Assembly: GCF_934630525.1 (NCBI RefSeq)
Contig: NZ_CAKTVX010000005.1
Span: forward strand, 62,001-126,000
Origin: an uncultured Slackia sp.
GTDB lineage: Bacteria > Actinomycetota > Coriobacteriia > Coriobacteriales > Eggerthellaceae
DNA length: 64,000 bases
Reading direction: 5' to 3'
Shown here piece after piece: positions 1-9,214 of the stretch (positions are counted from its first letter, which is position 1; every line of letters begins with the position of its first letter). The translations under genes and the position numbers were made by a program. Under the pieces are notes generated by a model that worked only from the letters and a program-made list of their open reading frames with translations, did not search any database and was not told where the DNA came from.

Positions 1-26
1 GTGGAGCCTCGCGCCTTGCGTGGGCT

Positions 27-1472
27 TTATTTGGCCAAGGACTCGAGGTCGATTTCCATCAGGCGCTTAATCGCCAGGATGTAGGTGCGCATGGCGCGGC
101 GCAGCGTTTCCTCGGAAATGCCCTCATCGGCGCCGTGCATGGGACCGACCCACTCGGGGTATTCGTCGTGCGGGTCTTCGGGGCCGAAGCTCGCAGCGCA
201 CGGGAATTCGCGCGCGTAGGTACCGCCGCCGATGGTGAACGGGTCGCCATCGAGGCCGGTGGCGTCGTGGTACGAGGAAGCGAGCATTTGGATTGCGGGG
301 CTCTGCGGGTCGACGAGGAACGGGACCAGGGTCAGCGTGTTTTCGCAGGTCGCATGGTAATCGGCAGCGACGGCGGCAATCTTCGCCTGCAGCTCGTCGT
401 TCGTGATGGACGTGGGGTAGCGAATGTCGATGGTGAGCTCCAGGTGGGCATCGACCATGTGGATGGTGCCCGCGATACAGGTCAGCGGATCGAAGTAAGC
501 GTCGGCCGTGTCGATTCCGATGGAGCTGCCGTCGGTGGAGTCCATGATCTTCACGGCGAGGCGCAGGAATTCGGCCTCGTCCTCGCTACAGAGGTCGTGC
601 TCAAGCGCATAGCGCGCGAGCATGCCAATGGCGTTGATCGTGCCCTCGGGCAGCGATGCGTGGCCGCCCTTGCCCGTGGCGACGATCTTCGCGCAGCCGT
701 CGCCGGCGTCGGTTACTTCGAAGCCGGCAGGCGCGGGCAGCTCAGCAGCGTTTGCCTTCACGACGAGGGTTGCCTGGCTGGGGACGGCATTGGTGGCCGC
801 GTCGCCCGTGGTGAAGTCGACGATATTGCCGCCTTCGAACTTCTTCGACGTGATCAGGCCGTCGAAACCGCCCTTTTCGCCGTAGCATACCGAGAATTCG
901 GCGTCGGACGTGAACAGGAACGCGGGAGCTTTGTGGTGGGCGAGGTAATAGCCCACGTCTTTCATGGTTCCGGTTTCCTCATTGGTGCCTACAAGCATGC
1001 GAATGGTGTAGGGGAGTTTCTTGCCTTCGGCTTCGCAGCGCTCGGCGAAGAACTTCATGGCGTACAGCGAAACGACAAGCGGGCCTTTGTCGTCGAGCAC
1101 GCCGCGGCCGATAAGGAAGCCGTCGCGGCGCTGCATGGTCCACGGGTCGCTCGTCCAGCCGACGCCCGGCACCACAACGTCGGCGTGGCAAATCATGCCG
1201 AGCTGGGTTTCGCTTTCGCCCTCGAGGTCGGCCCAACCAATTTCGCCCGCCTCATCGGTAGTCGGAAAGCCCAGGCGAGAAGCCAAGTCGAGCGCCGCCG
1301 TCATGCCGGCGTGCGCGTCGGGGCCGCTGGGGTGCTCGGGCGTGGCGGCGTCGAAGTCGACGACGCTTGGAACGGCGACGAGATTGCCGATTTCTTCGAC
1401 GATCTCTTCCCAATGGGCGTCGATCCAGCTGTCGGCTTCGGCAAGGAATGCCGCGTCTTTCATTTCTGCCAT
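27..1472 (-). CDS. Sapep/PepV-type M20 metallodipeptidase
   Basis: 481-residue zinc (or Mn) dependent dipeptidase of the M20 PepV/Sapep family, a cytoplasmic enzyme that cuts dipeptides during peptide use. Visible metal-site motifs in family order: CHADVV (His96, Asp98), GVLDDKGP (Asp126), GTNEETG (Glu163/164) and a later DAEFSVCYGEKG segment; the lid domain lies between and the C-terminal His occurs in the last 60 residues (GPMHGADEGI). The start at 1472 is preferred over the longer open frame (1514) because GAGGGG lies just upstream; Met at 1463 is an alternative. It is divergent from a small winged-helix gene. Family is clear; exact substrate is not. Confidence 0.9.
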   Translation of the reverse strand: MAEMKDAAFLAEADSWIDAHWEEIVEEIGNLVAVPSVVDFDAATPEHPSGPDAHAGMTAALDLASRLGFPTTDEAGEIGWADLEGESETQLGMICHADVVVPGVGWTSDPWTMQRRDGFLIGRGVLDDKGPLVVSLYAMKFFAERCEAEGKKLPYTIRMLVGTNEETGTMKDVGYYLAHHKAPAFLFTSDAEFSVCYGEKGGFDGLITSKKFEGGNIVDFTTGDAATNAVPSQATLVVKANAAELPAPAGFEVTDAGDGCAKIVATGKGGHASLPEGTINAIGMLARYALEHDLCSEDEAEFLRLAVKIMDSTDGSSIGIDTADAYFDPLTCIAGTIHMVDAHLELTIDIRYPTSITNDELQAKIAAVAADYHATCENTLTLVPFLVDPQSPAIQMLASSYHDATGLDGDPFTIGGGTYAREFPCAASFGPEDPHDEYPEWVGPMHGADEGISEETLRRAMRTYILAIKRLMEIDLESLAK

Positions 1473-1660
1473 AATCCCCTCATCCTCTCTCTTGTTCGGG
1501 GTGGATGGCTTCATTTTACCGCTTGGCGATGCCCACGCTTGGGTTATGCGGCAATTTGGGCAAGCTGTTCGAAATAAAGAGGTGCTATCTGCTATTTCGC
1601 GGCTTGTCGCCGTGCTTGGCGCCGTTCGCGTGCCAATAGGGGATACTCTCGTTTTTTTAA

Positions 1661-1689
1661 TTGACGATGGGGGAGGGGTCTCCTATTAT
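1661..1689 (+). promoter_or_regulatory. Sigma-70-type promoter for the 1819 gene
   Basis: TTGACG at 1661-1666, a 17-base spacer and TATTAT at 1684-1689. Near-consensus; predicted leader of about 120 bases before the small wHTH gene. Confidence 0.7.
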
Positions 1690-1818
1690 ACGGTTCATCA
1701 ATTTGCGAGAGTCATCGTTGGCGTGTGTTGCAAGATTCGTCGTCGACGCATATGAGGGAGAAGTCGCGTTTGCCTTAGATACGGCGGAAGGCGCAACTTC
1801 GGTGAAGGAGGCGGTTCC

Positions 1819-2109
1819 ATGGCGGGCCATGGCCGTACGAGCTGGGACGACGTTGCTGTAGTTACGGTATCCATCCTGCGTCTTGTCGCGCGTTACGAAA
1901 AGCAAAACGGCGAGCCGGCTTCGCTTTCGCGCAGGGAGCTGGCGAAGGTTGTTGGTGTGAGCGAGTATCGCGTTCATGCGGCGATTGGCCGACTTGTCAA
2001 GTCGGGGCTCGTAAGCAGTGAGGCGCGTTATCGGGACGATGGCGGCCGCCTTGCCAACGCCCTTTCTGTTACGCCGGCGGGGAAGGCGTTTTTGGTTGGT
2101 ATCGAATAG
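1819..2109 (+). CDS. Small winged-helix DNA-binding protein (MarR/GntR-like)
   Basis: 96-residue protein with a single predicted winged helix-turn-helix: residues about 36-75 (SLSRRELAKVVGVSEYRVH followed by an AIGRLVKSGLV recognition/wing segment) read as a classic replication-initiator or MarR-like wHTH. No ligand or dimerisation domain is visible, so it may be a stand-alone regulator. GGAGG sits 7 bases before the ATG and a strong promoter lies 120 bases upstream. It faces away from the dipeptidase gene, which makes that gene a possible target (inference). Function otherwise unknown. Confidence 0.7.
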   Translation: MAGHGRTSWDDVAVVTVSILRLVARYEKQNGEPASLSRRELAKVVGVSEYRVHAAIGRLVKSGLVSSEARYRDDGGRLANALSVTPAGKAFLVGIE

Positions 2110-2132
2110 AACACGCGCAATTTAAATTAGCC

Positions 2133-2172
2133 AAATGGGGCAGCGTTCGAAAAATACGCTGCCCCATTTTTA
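2133..2172. terminator. Bidirectional terminator
   Basis: Arms AAATGGGGCAGCGT / ACGCTGCCCCATTT with a 9-base loop; A-run on one side and T-run on the other, between two convergent genes. The deacetylase stop codon overlaps its edge. Confidence 0.85.
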
Positions 2173-3747
2173 GCTGTCTTTCGTAGGGTATTTCATAAGC
2201 TCGTCAATCGTGACGAACTTCCAGCCGTCTTGCGCGAGTTTCGGCAGGGCGATGCGCAGGCCCTCGATGGTGTTCTCGCGATTTCCGCCGCCATCATGCA
2301 TGAGCACGATGTCGCCGGGCGTGACCCTCATAAGCTCTGCTGCGATGCGGCTCGCCTCTGGTCGCTTCCAGTCGGTGGTGTCGACGTCCCAACCAATGTC
2401 GGCAACCACGAGGTCTTCCACGTTGCTCCAAACTTCGGTGGGGAAGTTGCCTCCGGGCGCGCGCATCACGAAACTTGGCTTTTGTCCGGTGGCGTCTTCG
2501 ATTGCCTGAAAGCCCTTCGTGATTTCTTCGCGCTGCTGTTCGGCGCTCATATAAGAAAGGTTCACGCTTTGGCCGTCGCCCGCCGCATGATCCCATGTGT
2601 GGGTGGCGACTTGGTGCCCCTCGGCGACCTCGCGTTTCACGGTGTCGACCCCATTGCCCGAAATTCGATTGCCAACGGTGAAGAACGTGGCTTTCGCGCC
2701 ATTGTCGCGCAGCACGTCGAGCAGCTCGTTGGTATCGTCCCATGGGCCGTCGTCGAAGGTGAGCGCCACGACTTTTTCGCCTTGCGTGTCGGGGTAGCAG
2801 CGCTTCATAACGGTATCGACGGGGTCGCTTGTTACCTCGACGACCTGCTGTTTTCCAGAAACCTGGCCGGTTTTGATCGTGCCTGAGCCATCTTGCCCTT
2901 TTTGGGCGACGATATGCAGCGGTCCATGTCCAACGTCTTGGACGCCGTGGGCGATAGGCTGGTTTTCGGCCGTGTTGGATGGCTCTTCGACATCGACGCC
3001 GTTTGCGAAATCAATGCTCGTGTGGCCATCGAGCGGCGTGTCGGCTGCGGTGGCGGGGTCGAGTTCCTGCCCGTCGAGCGTTGCCGTATACGCCGTGCCG
3101 CTGCCCTCTTGCAGCAGCTCGCCGTCAATATCGAGCATATTGCCCGCCGTTGCGGGTGAGCCTGCCGCCTCGAATGCATCGTTTACGGTTGCGGCGCGGG
3201 GCAGCTGCAGCTCTTGGCCGTTTACCATGACGTCGATGGGCTTGGTGTTTTGCCAGTGCACGACGCCGAACAGGGCGAGCGCGAGCACAACGCATACGCC
3301 CGCAATGGCGAATGCGGTTTTTGGGGGCTTCGACATTGACGCTCGGGAAACGGGCGCTTGGTTACGGGACGGGCGCGGCTCAGCGGGCACGTGAGCGCGG
3401 GACGGGCGCGGCTCGCCGGACGCCTGGACGCGCTGAGCGCGGGAGTCGGCGGGCTTTCTATTTGTCGGCATGTGCGGCTCGGTGGGCACGTGGGCACGCG
3501 GCGCACGTGAGTCGGTGAGCACGTGGGTGTGCGTCGCGCGCAAATCGGTGGGAATTTGGGTGCGCGGCGCGCGCGGCTCGGTCGAACGGCTGGGCGCTTC
3601 GACCGGGTATGCGCGCTCATCGGCGCGACGCGCGGGAATGCGCTGCCCCTCTTGCGCCGAAAGCGGCTTTTTGGCCGGGCGAGGGCGAGCATGCGTACGC
3701 GTGCGCAGTGCGTCGTGATTTTCGGGAAAGTCGTTATCGTGCGACAC
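2170..3747 (-). CDS. Membrane-anchored NodB-type polysaccharide deacetylase
   Basis: 525 residues. Residues 1-140 are a Pro/Arg-rich, repetitive cytoplasmic tail; a single membrane helix follows (about 145-170, FAIAGVCVVLALALFGVV); then a small beta-rich region (about 175-290) and a C-terminal NodB domain. NodB motifs are complete: TFDDGP (metal/base Asp pair, near residue 330), HTWDH (metal His pair), RAPGG, DVDTTDW and LMHDGG. It should deacetylate peptidoglycan or another surface glycan outside the membrane. The GTG at 3747 has GAGGAG five bases upstream and is preferred over the TTG at 3768. Next to two LCP ligases, which supports an envelope role. Confidence 0.88.
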   Translation of the reverse strand: MSHDNDFPENHDALRTRTHARPRPAKKPLSAQEGQRIPARRADERAYPVEAPSRSTEPRAPRTQIPTDLRATHTHVLTDSRAPRAHVPTEPHMPTNRKPADSRAQRVQASGEPRPSRAHVPAEPRPSRNQAPVSRASMSKPPKTAFAIAGVCVVLALALFGVVHWQNTKPIDVMVNGQELQLPRAATVNDAFEAAGSPATAGNMLDIDGELLQEGSGTAYTATLDGQELDPATAADTPLDGHTSIDFANGVDVEEPSNTAENQPIAHGVQDVGHGPLHIVAQKGQDGSGTIKTGQVSGKQQVVEVTSDPVDTVMKRCYPDTQGEKVVALTFDDGPWDDTNELLDVLRDNGAKATFFTVGNRISGNGVDTVKREVAEGHQVATHTWDHAAGDGQSVNLSYMSAEQQREEITKGFQAIEDATGQKPSFVMRAPGGNFPTEVWSNVEDLVVADIGWDVDTTDWKRPEASRIAAELMRVTPGDIVLMHDGGGNRENTIEGLRIALPKLAQDGWKFVTIDELMKYPTKDS

Positions 3748-3827
3748 TCTCGCTCCTCGGTTGGTCAATAAAGAAACAGTCTGGTTTCAGGTTTGCTTGA
3801 ACTCTAGTGTAGCGCGCCGCGCGCTGA

Positions 3828-3867
3828 TAATGCTACGAGTCGACAATTAACGCTATGAGCCGACAAT
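3828..3867. repeat. Two tandem 20-bp direct repeats upstream of LCP gene
   Basis: TAATGCTACGAGTCGACAAT (3828-3847) is followed directly by TAACGCTATGAGCCGACAAT (3848-3867), 16 of 20 identical. The minus-strand core CTCRTAGCRTT also occurs in the 31-bp palindromes at 9220 and 9293. Possibly a regulator site for the divergent deacetylase/LCP region. Confidence 0.6.
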
Positions 3868-3912
3868 CTCGAGGGTTTCGGGCGAAACGGGCTCCGGGGA
3901 ATTTCGGACGGT

Positions 3913-3940
3913 TTGTTTCGCTGTCACCTTGTGTTAAGGT
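3913..3940 (+). promoter_or_regulatory. Possible promoter for first LCP gene
   Basis: TTGTTT at 3913-3918, 16-base spacer, TAAGGT at 3935-3940. Only moderate match to consensus. Confidence 0.3.
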
Positions 3941-3997
3941 ATGGGGCTCTTGCGTGGTGTCTTTACAATTTTCCCCGCTTCAAGAGATAATGGCCCC

Positions 3998-5131
3998 ATG
4001 AATAATAAAAACAAACACAAATATGGCGTCAGCAAAATGGGCTACAACCTTCCGGCTGGCGGCCAAAACCAAGTTGGATATAATAGCTATTCGCGTGATT
4101 CCTACGCGATTCCCAAGAAGCGGCGAAAGTGGCCGTTCGTTGTGCTCGCTGTTGTGCTGGTACTTCTTCTTGCGGCTGGCGGCGTGGCGTTTGCGGGCGT
4201 CGTGTACATGAATTCCCTGAATGACAAGCTGCAAAACAATATCGACGACGAGTTGAAAGCTACGCTTTCGTCCGAAGCGGTTCAGCCAGGCGACCCGTTT
4301 TACTGTCTCATCATGGGCACCGACTCTTCTGAAGAGCGCAGGGAATCGGGGGCTTACGGCGATACCTTCCGAAGCGATTCGATGATTCTTGCGCGAATCG
4401 ATCCTCAACAGAAAACGGTTGCGCTTGTCTCGATCGAGCGCGACACGTATGTGAACATCGAAGGCTACGGACCGAATAAGCTCAACGCTTCCGCCGCGTT
4501 TGGCGGTGCTCCTCTTGTTGTGAGCACGGTATCGACGTTTGCCGGCGTGCCTATTTCCCACTATGCATCTATCGATTTCGATGGCTTCAAGGACGTTGTT
4601 GATGCCCTTGGCGGCATTGAAGTCGACGTTCCTATGGAAATCGACGACGCCGATGCCGGCGGTCACGTGGACGCTGGCCTTCAAACGCTCAATGGCGAGC
4701 AGGCGTTGATTCTTTGCCGAGCGCGCAACGCGTATGAAGAAGCCGGCTACAGCGGTGGCGACTTTTATCGTGCCGCGAACCAAAGAATGGTAATTGGCGC
4801 GATTGCCAAGAAGCTCATGGAGAGCGATCCTGCGACGATGGCTACGTCGATTGCGACGCTGTGCGATTACGTTACGACCGATATGAGCGTTACCGATATC
4901 GTGTCTGTTGCGAACAGCATGCGTGGCATCGATACTGAGAATAATATCTGGTCCGCGATGAATCCGACCATTTCCGCCTACGAAAACGGAATGTATATCG
5001 AATACAGCGACAACGAGGCGTGGCGAAAGATGATGACCCGCGTCGATGATGGCCTGCCTCCATATGAAGACGAAAAGCGCAATGTCAACGATGGCGGAAC
5101 GCTTGATGGAACGGTAAGGGACAATAGCTAA
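3998..5131 (+). CDS. LytR-CpsA-Psr (LCP) family glycopolymer ligase
   Basis: 377 residues: short basic cytoplasmic N-terminus, one membrane helix (about 45-68), then an extracellular LCP domain. LCP marks: LIMGTDS, DTFRSDSMILARIDP, SIERDTYV (catalytic Arg/Asp environment), NKLNASAAFGG, and GDFYRAANQRMVIGAI (the conserved Arg-rich R-x-x-N-Q-R segment). LCP enzymes move undecaprenyl-linked polymers onto peptidoglycan. ATG at 3998 chosen because upstream residues are not LCP-like; the Shine-Dalgarno is weak (AAGAGA). It is followed after 23 bases by a close paralogue. Lacks the LytR_C domain that the paralogue has. Confidence 0.9.
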   Translation: MNNKNKHKYGVSKMGYNLPAGGQNQVGYNSYSRDSYAIPKKRRKWPFVVLAVVLVLLLAAGGVAFAGVVYMNSLNDKLQNNIDDELKATLSSEAVQPGDPFYCLIMGTDSSEERRESGAYGDTFRSDSMILARIDPQQKTVALVSIERDTYVNIEGYGPNKLNASAAFGGAPLVVSTVSTFAGVPISHYASIDFDGFKDVVDALGGIEVDVPMEIDDADAGGHVDAGLQTLNGEQALILCRARNAYEEAGYSGGDFYRAANQRMVIGAIAKKLMESDPATMATSIATLCDYVTTDMSVTDIVSVANSMRGIDTENNIWSAMNPTISAYENGMYIEYSDNEAWRKMMTRVDDGLPPYEDEKRNVNDGGTLDGTVRDNS

Positions 5132-5154
5132 AATCGTTCAATAAGGGAGGCTGC

Positions 5155-6705
5155 ATGGTGTCTCGTCGACGAGATTCTTTAGACAATCGTTCGGGGAGCG
5201 AAAATGCTCGCTTCTCAAGCACTCCGCGCGTTCAGGGGTCGGGCCAAGAAGATGGCGCTTCTACGGTTCGTTCTTATTCCAGAAGGGCATACGGGTCTGG
5301 CGACTCTTCTCGCACTTCGGTTCCCTATTCTCGAGAGAGCGCGGGTTCGGAATACTCCCGAATGCGCTCGCGCAAAAAGCGGAAGAAGGTCATTGTCGGG
5401 GTTATTGCTGCAGTGGTGGCTCTTGCGGTCGTTGGCGTTGGCGCGGCTTTCGCGTATATGGGCGTTCTGAATGGCAAGCTGTCGAAGGGTATCGATGAAG
5501 ATACGCAACTTGCCCTGACCGATAAATCGCTCGCCGAGCCATTCTATATGCTCCTTATGGGTACCGATAAATCCCAAGAGCGCGATGCAAGTGGCGAATA
5601 TGGGGACAGTTATCGAAGCGACTCGACGATGCTGGCGCGCATTGACCCTGTTCAGAAGAAAGTGACGCTTGTTTCGATTGAGCGCGACACGCTTGTGAAC
5701 ATTGAAGGGTATGGCGTTGGAAAAATCAATTCGGCCTATACCTATGGCGGTCCGGCTCTTATGGTGAAAACCGTCTCACAATTTGCCGGCGTGCCTATTT
5801 CCCATTATGCCGAAATCAACTTCGATGGCTTCAAATCTGTGGTCGATGCGCTTGGCGGGGTCGATGTGAACGTTCCCATCACCATCGACGATGCCGATGC
5901 GGGCGGCCATGTTGATGCGGGTGAACAAACGATCAATGGCGATCAGGCGCTTATTTTGTGCCGCTCGCGCAATGCGTATGAAGCGGCCGGCTACGGTGGC
6001 GGCGACTACTACCGCGCGGCGAACCAGCGCATGGTGCTTGGCGCGATTGCGAAAAAACTGCTGGCCAGCGATCCGGCAACCATGGCGAATACGGTTACGG
6101 CGTTGTGCGACTATGTCACCACCGATATGTCGGTGACCGACATCGCCGCTGTTGCCAATTCGATGCGAGGCATGGACCCGTCTACCGATATCTATTCGAC
6201 CATGAACCCGACCACTTCATCGTATGAAGACGGCGGTTGGTACGAATACAGCAATAACGAGGCTTGGGCAGCCATGATGAAGCGCATTGATCAGGGCCTT
6301 TCTCCTACGCCCGACGAGTCCGCTTCGATGAATAACGGCGGCGTGACCGACGGCAGCATCGGCGGAGAAGCGGTGGCTCAAGCCGTTTTGAACGGCGAGG
6401 AATCGAGCCTTTCCGACTACGGCCACGGTGAACAGGTCGAAGTTCAAAACGGAAGCGGCGTGTCGGGCGTTGCCGCCACGGCTGCAAGCACGCTTACGAA
6501 TAAGGGCTACGACGTGACGAATACGCTCGATGCCGATTCGTACAACTACAGCAAGACGCTCGTCATTTACGACAAAGGAACCGACGAAAGCGTCGCGAAG
6601 AGCATCGCCAAGCTGCTTGGCTGTGGCACTCCTACGGTAAACGATGGCAGCTACACCTACGAGGGCTCCTATTTGATCATCGTGGGCAAAGACTACAAGG
6701 GCTAA
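5155..6705 (+). CDS. LCP family glycopolymer ligase with LytR_C domain
   Basis: 516 residues: Ser/Arg-rich cytoplasmic region (1-75), membrane helix (about 78-100), LCP domain (about 125-340; LLMGTDKS, DSYRSDSTMLARIDP, SIERDTLV, YYRAANQRMVLGAI) and a C-terminal LytR_C domain (about 420-516, VEVQNGSGVSG onward). GGGAGG lies 5 bases before the ATG. It is very similar to the preceding LCP protein through the whole catalytic domain, so the pair is a tandem duplication, with one copy gaining or losing the LytR_C tail. Likely cotranscribed. Confidence 0.92.
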   Translation: MVSRRRDSLDNRSGSENARFSSTPRVQGSGQEDGASTVRSYSRRAYGSGDSSRTSVPYSRESAGSEYSRMRSRKKRKKVIVGVIAAVVALAVVGVGAAFAYMGVLNGKLSKGIDEDTQLALTDKSLAEPFYMLLMGTDKSQERDASGEYGDSYRSDSTMLARIDPVQKKVTLVSIERDTLVNIEGYGVGKINSAYTYGGPALMVKTVSQFAGVPISHYAEINFDGFKSVVDALGGVDVNVPITIDDADAGGHVDAGEQTINGDQALILCRSRNAYEAAGYGGGDYYRAANQRMVLGAIAKKLLASDPATMANTVTALCDYVTTDMSVTDIAAVANSMRGMDPSTDIYSTMNPTTSSYEDGGWYEYSNNEAWAAMMKRIDQGLSPTPDESASMNNGGVTDGSIGGEAVAQAVLNGEESSLSDYGHGEQVEVQNGSGVSGVAATAASTLTNKGYDVTNTLDADSYNYSKTLVIYDKGTDESVAKSIAKLLGCGTPTVNDGSYTYEGSYLIIVGKDYKG

Positions 6706-6850
6706 GCCTTTCCCTGTGGCTGCTCTGTGCGCGGTGGGGCGCCGCGGTTGCTGAAACGGCCGCATTGTCTCTTTGCGGGTCATTTGCGCGGGGGCGTCAC
6801 GGTTCCCAGCGTAACCGAGACGCTTTCTTTCGGCGACATTTCTAAAAGAA

Positions 6851-6890
6851 CGAAAAAACGCGGCCGGGGCATGGTGCCTCGGCCGCGTTG
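6851..6890 (-). terminator. Terminator of the LysR gene
   Basis: Perfect-arm hairpin ACGCGGCCG / CGGCCGCGT; read on the minus strand it is followed by TTTTTTCG. 6706-6850 holds no gene I can support. Confidence 0.85.
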
Positions 6891-6926
6891 CATATGCGGA
6901 GGTTTTCCGCGTGCGGCGTTTTGCCG

Positions 6927-7841
6927 CTATCCCAGATTGTCCCAGCGCTCATCGAATTCAACGCGCTCGTCCCAAGCGGCAACCCAGGTTCGAACAGTTT
7001 CGACGAACGCCTTCGCTGCCATGGATGCGCGATCCCATGAACGCATGGCGATTCCGAGTTCGCGGTGGGTGGGAATCTCCAGCTCGATGCGCGCAAGCTG
7101 GAAGGGCGCCTTGCGCAAAATGAGTTTTGGGAAAAGGCTGTAGCCGAGACCTTTATTCACCATGCCCATAACGGCGAAGTCGTTATCCATGACGAAACGC
7201 GTGCGCGGCACAACTTCATGTCGGTCGAATACGGCGTCGAATTCGGTGTAGCCTGGGTTTCGAATCTTGATGTACGGCTCGCTTGCAAGCGCCTCGCGGG
7301 GGAAGAAGTCTTCTTGGGCGAGGGGGTGGTGCGGAGCCAGCGCGACATAAATCGGGTCTTGGACCAGGGGTATGACGAAAAACTTTTCCTGAGGCGGCAA
7401 AACGATGAACCCGCAGTCGAGCTCTCCGTGCAGTACGCCTTCCTCGATCGTTCTTTGGTCTTCGAAACATGCGAATTCGAGTTCGACTTTTGGGTGGGCG
7501 TTCGTGAATTCATCCACGATGCCCGGCAGCCAGCGAATGGCGGTCGATGCGAACGCGGCGACGCGCACCGTGCCGCTTTCCAAATGCCTCACTTCGCCCA
7601 AACGCGCTTGAAGCGCTCGCTCGCTCGTGCACACGTCTTGAATCCAAGGTAAAAGGTTGCGGCCGTCCTCGGTAAGGCGAACGCCCGAATGGTCGCGCGT
7701 GAAAAGCGCCGTGCCCATTTCGGATTCGAGCGAGCTCATCATGTAGCTGATGCCCGCTTGGGTGTAGCCAAGCTGCTCGGCGGTGCTTTTGAAGCTTCCC
7801 GTCTCGGCCGCCAACACAAAGGCTTCATACTTCGACGTCAT
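6927..7841 (-). CDS. LysR-family transcriptional regulator
   Basis: 304 residues. N-terminal wHTH (about 1-60: FVLAAETGSFKSTAEQLGYTQ, then a SSLESEMGTALFTRDHSGVRLT segment) typical of LysR proteins, followed by a two-lobed effector domain (about 88-300). Divergent from an EamA-type permease with a 270-base AT-rich gap between them, the usual LysR arrangement, so control of that exporter is likely (inference). Effector cannot be told from sequence. Confidence 0.92.
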   Translation of the reverse strand: MTSKYEAFVLAAETGSFKSTAEQLGYTQAGISYMMSSLESEMGTALFTRDHSGVRLTEDGRNLLPWIQDVCTSERALQARLGEVRHLESGTVRVAAFASTAIRWLPGIVDEFTNAHPKVELEFACFEDQRTIEEGVLHGELDCGFIVLPPQEKFFVIPLVQDPIYVALAPHHPLAQEDFFPREALASEPYIKIRNPGYTEFDAVFDRHEVVPRTRFVMDNDFAVMGMVNKGLGYSLFPKLILRKAPFQLARIELEIPTHRELGIAMRSWDRASMAAKAFVETVRTWVAAWDERVEFDERWDNLG

Positions 7842-7932
7842 GAAAACCTGCCGTTTCTCCTGCGATTCCCTTCTTTACGTGTGAAATCAACGGGGTATAA
7901 GAAACTCTTTACCTATTACAAAATACTCTAGT

Positions 7933-7961
7933 TTTACTTTATTTCAACAACCTCGTAGTAT
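7933..7961 (+). promoter_or_regulatory. Promoter for EamA permease gene
   Basis: TTTACT at 7933-7938, 17-base spacer, TAGTAT at 7956-7961, inside the AT-rich LysR/EamA divergent region. Confidence 0.5.
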
Positions 7962-8111
7962 ACGCATCATCGGGAAGTCGAAATAGGCAATGGCGACCGC
8001 CGAAACGATGATGAAGCTCCCGTAAACACCCAAAACAAGCAAGTGGTTTCAAGGCTCTTCGATAAGGCCTTGGAGCTTCTTGCGCTTATTGAAGAAAGAG
8101 GACGGCTCAAA

Positions 8112-9071
8112 GTGACACAGGGTAAGAACATGGTATTTGCGGCATTCGTTGTGCTGCAGGCGATTTTCTACGGCGCAGACAACGTCGTTATGAAGGTTGC
8201 TTATGGCGAGATTTCTCCGCTGTGGTGCCAGACCCTTCGTTTTGGCCTTGCCTTCGCTTTGTTTATGGTTCTGTTTGGCAAACAGATTGTCAAAGGCCTG
8301 CGCGGCTCCCGCGTGAGCGCGTGGCTCCCTGTCGGCATCGTGTACGCGGTCGCGTTTGTCGCGAGCTCGCTGGCCGTCGATATGACGAGCGCCACCAACG
8401 CGGGCTTCTTCATTTCGCTGCCGATGCTGTTTACTCCGGTGATTGCGCTCGCGCTTATGCGCCGCACGTATCGCCTGAGCACGCTGGTTCTGCAAATCGC
8501 GGTACTCGCCGGTCTCTACCTTCTGTGCTGCAACGGCGGAGCGCTGTCATTCGGCATGGGTGAGTTCGTGGGCTTGGGCTCTTCCGCGTTGTTCGCGCTG
8601 GGCATCGTGCTTTCCGAGCGCGGCCTTTCCGAAATCGGCCCTGCCGCCATGTCGGCCGTGCAGACCGGCGGAGCTTTCTTGTTCTCTCTGGGCGGCGCGG
8701 TTGCGACCGAGCCCGCGCCTGTTTTCGGCGCCGTTTCGGTGGGCACGTGGGCTGCGGTGGCCTTCCTTGCCATCGCCGGCACGTGCTTGGCGTTCTGGCT
8801 GCAGAATAAGGCGCTCGCGCACATTCCCGCCGCGACCGTTTCTGTCATTCTGTGCTCCGAACCCGTTGTCACGGCAATCATTTCCTTCTTCGCGCTCGGC
8901 GAGGTGCTCTCGATGATGGGCGTTCTGGGCGCCGCGATTATCGTGGGCTGCACCGTTGCCGCCACGCTGCTCGATTCTCGCGCCGAAAAAGACCAGGTCG
9001 AAGAGCTTCCCGCATTCGACCCCGCCTTCGAGGTTGCGCAGGCTCGTACGAGCATGAATCACTCGCTGTAA
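8112..9071 (+). CDS. EamA/DMT-superfamily permease
   Basis: 319 residues, about ten membrane helices in two EamA repeats (first about 5-135, second about 150-290), e.g. the ALGIVLSERGLSEIGPAAM and VILCSEPVVTAIISFFALGE segments, the latter being the family's typical second-repeat signature. Such carriers usually export amino acids or metabolites. GTG at 8112 is chosen because GAGGA lies 9 bases upstream; ATG at 8130 is the next possibility and the open frame reaches back to 8043. Probable target of the divergent LysR regulator. Confidence 0.88.
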   Translation: MTQGKNMVFAAFVVLQAIFYGADNVVMKVAYGEISPLWCQTLRFGLAFALFMVLFGKQIVKGLRGSRVSAWLPVGIVYAVAFVASSLAVDMTSATNAGFFISLPMLFTPVIALALMRRTYRLSTLVLQIAVLAGLYLLCCNGGALSFGMGEFVGLGSSALFALGIVLSERGLSEIGPAAMSAVQTGGAFLFSLGGAVATEPAPVFGAVSVGTWAAVAFLAIAGTCLAFWLQNKALAHIPAATVSVILCSEPVVTAIISFFALGEVLSMMGVLGAAIIVGCTVAATLLDSRAEKDQVEELPAFDPAFEVAQARTSMNHSL

Positions 9072-9147
9072 GCATTCGCGCCGTCTTCTCTCTCCGAGGG
9101 CCGCGATCTTCCCCAAAGCGCGCCCTCAGGGTTGCGGATGTTTCTTG

Positions 9148-9175
9148 AAAGCCGTTCGAAAGAACGGCTTTTTTT
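9148..9175 (+). terminator. Terminator after EamA gene
   Basis: AAGCCGTTC-GAAA-GAACGGCTT followed by T5. The stem resembles the short hairpin family seen at 29798, 31914 and 54973. Confidence 0.9.
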
Positions 9176-9214
9176 CTTGCCCAATCCCGTCCTTGTGGGT
9201 CCCGCTTTTTGAAT

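Noticed and set aside
135..1577. Plus-strand 480-codon frame opposite the dipeptidase
   Set aside because: The minus-strand M20 motifs are clear; this frame has no family features.
3828..3867. Direct repeats as a CRISPR fragment
   Set aside because: Repeats adjoin with no spacer and number only two.
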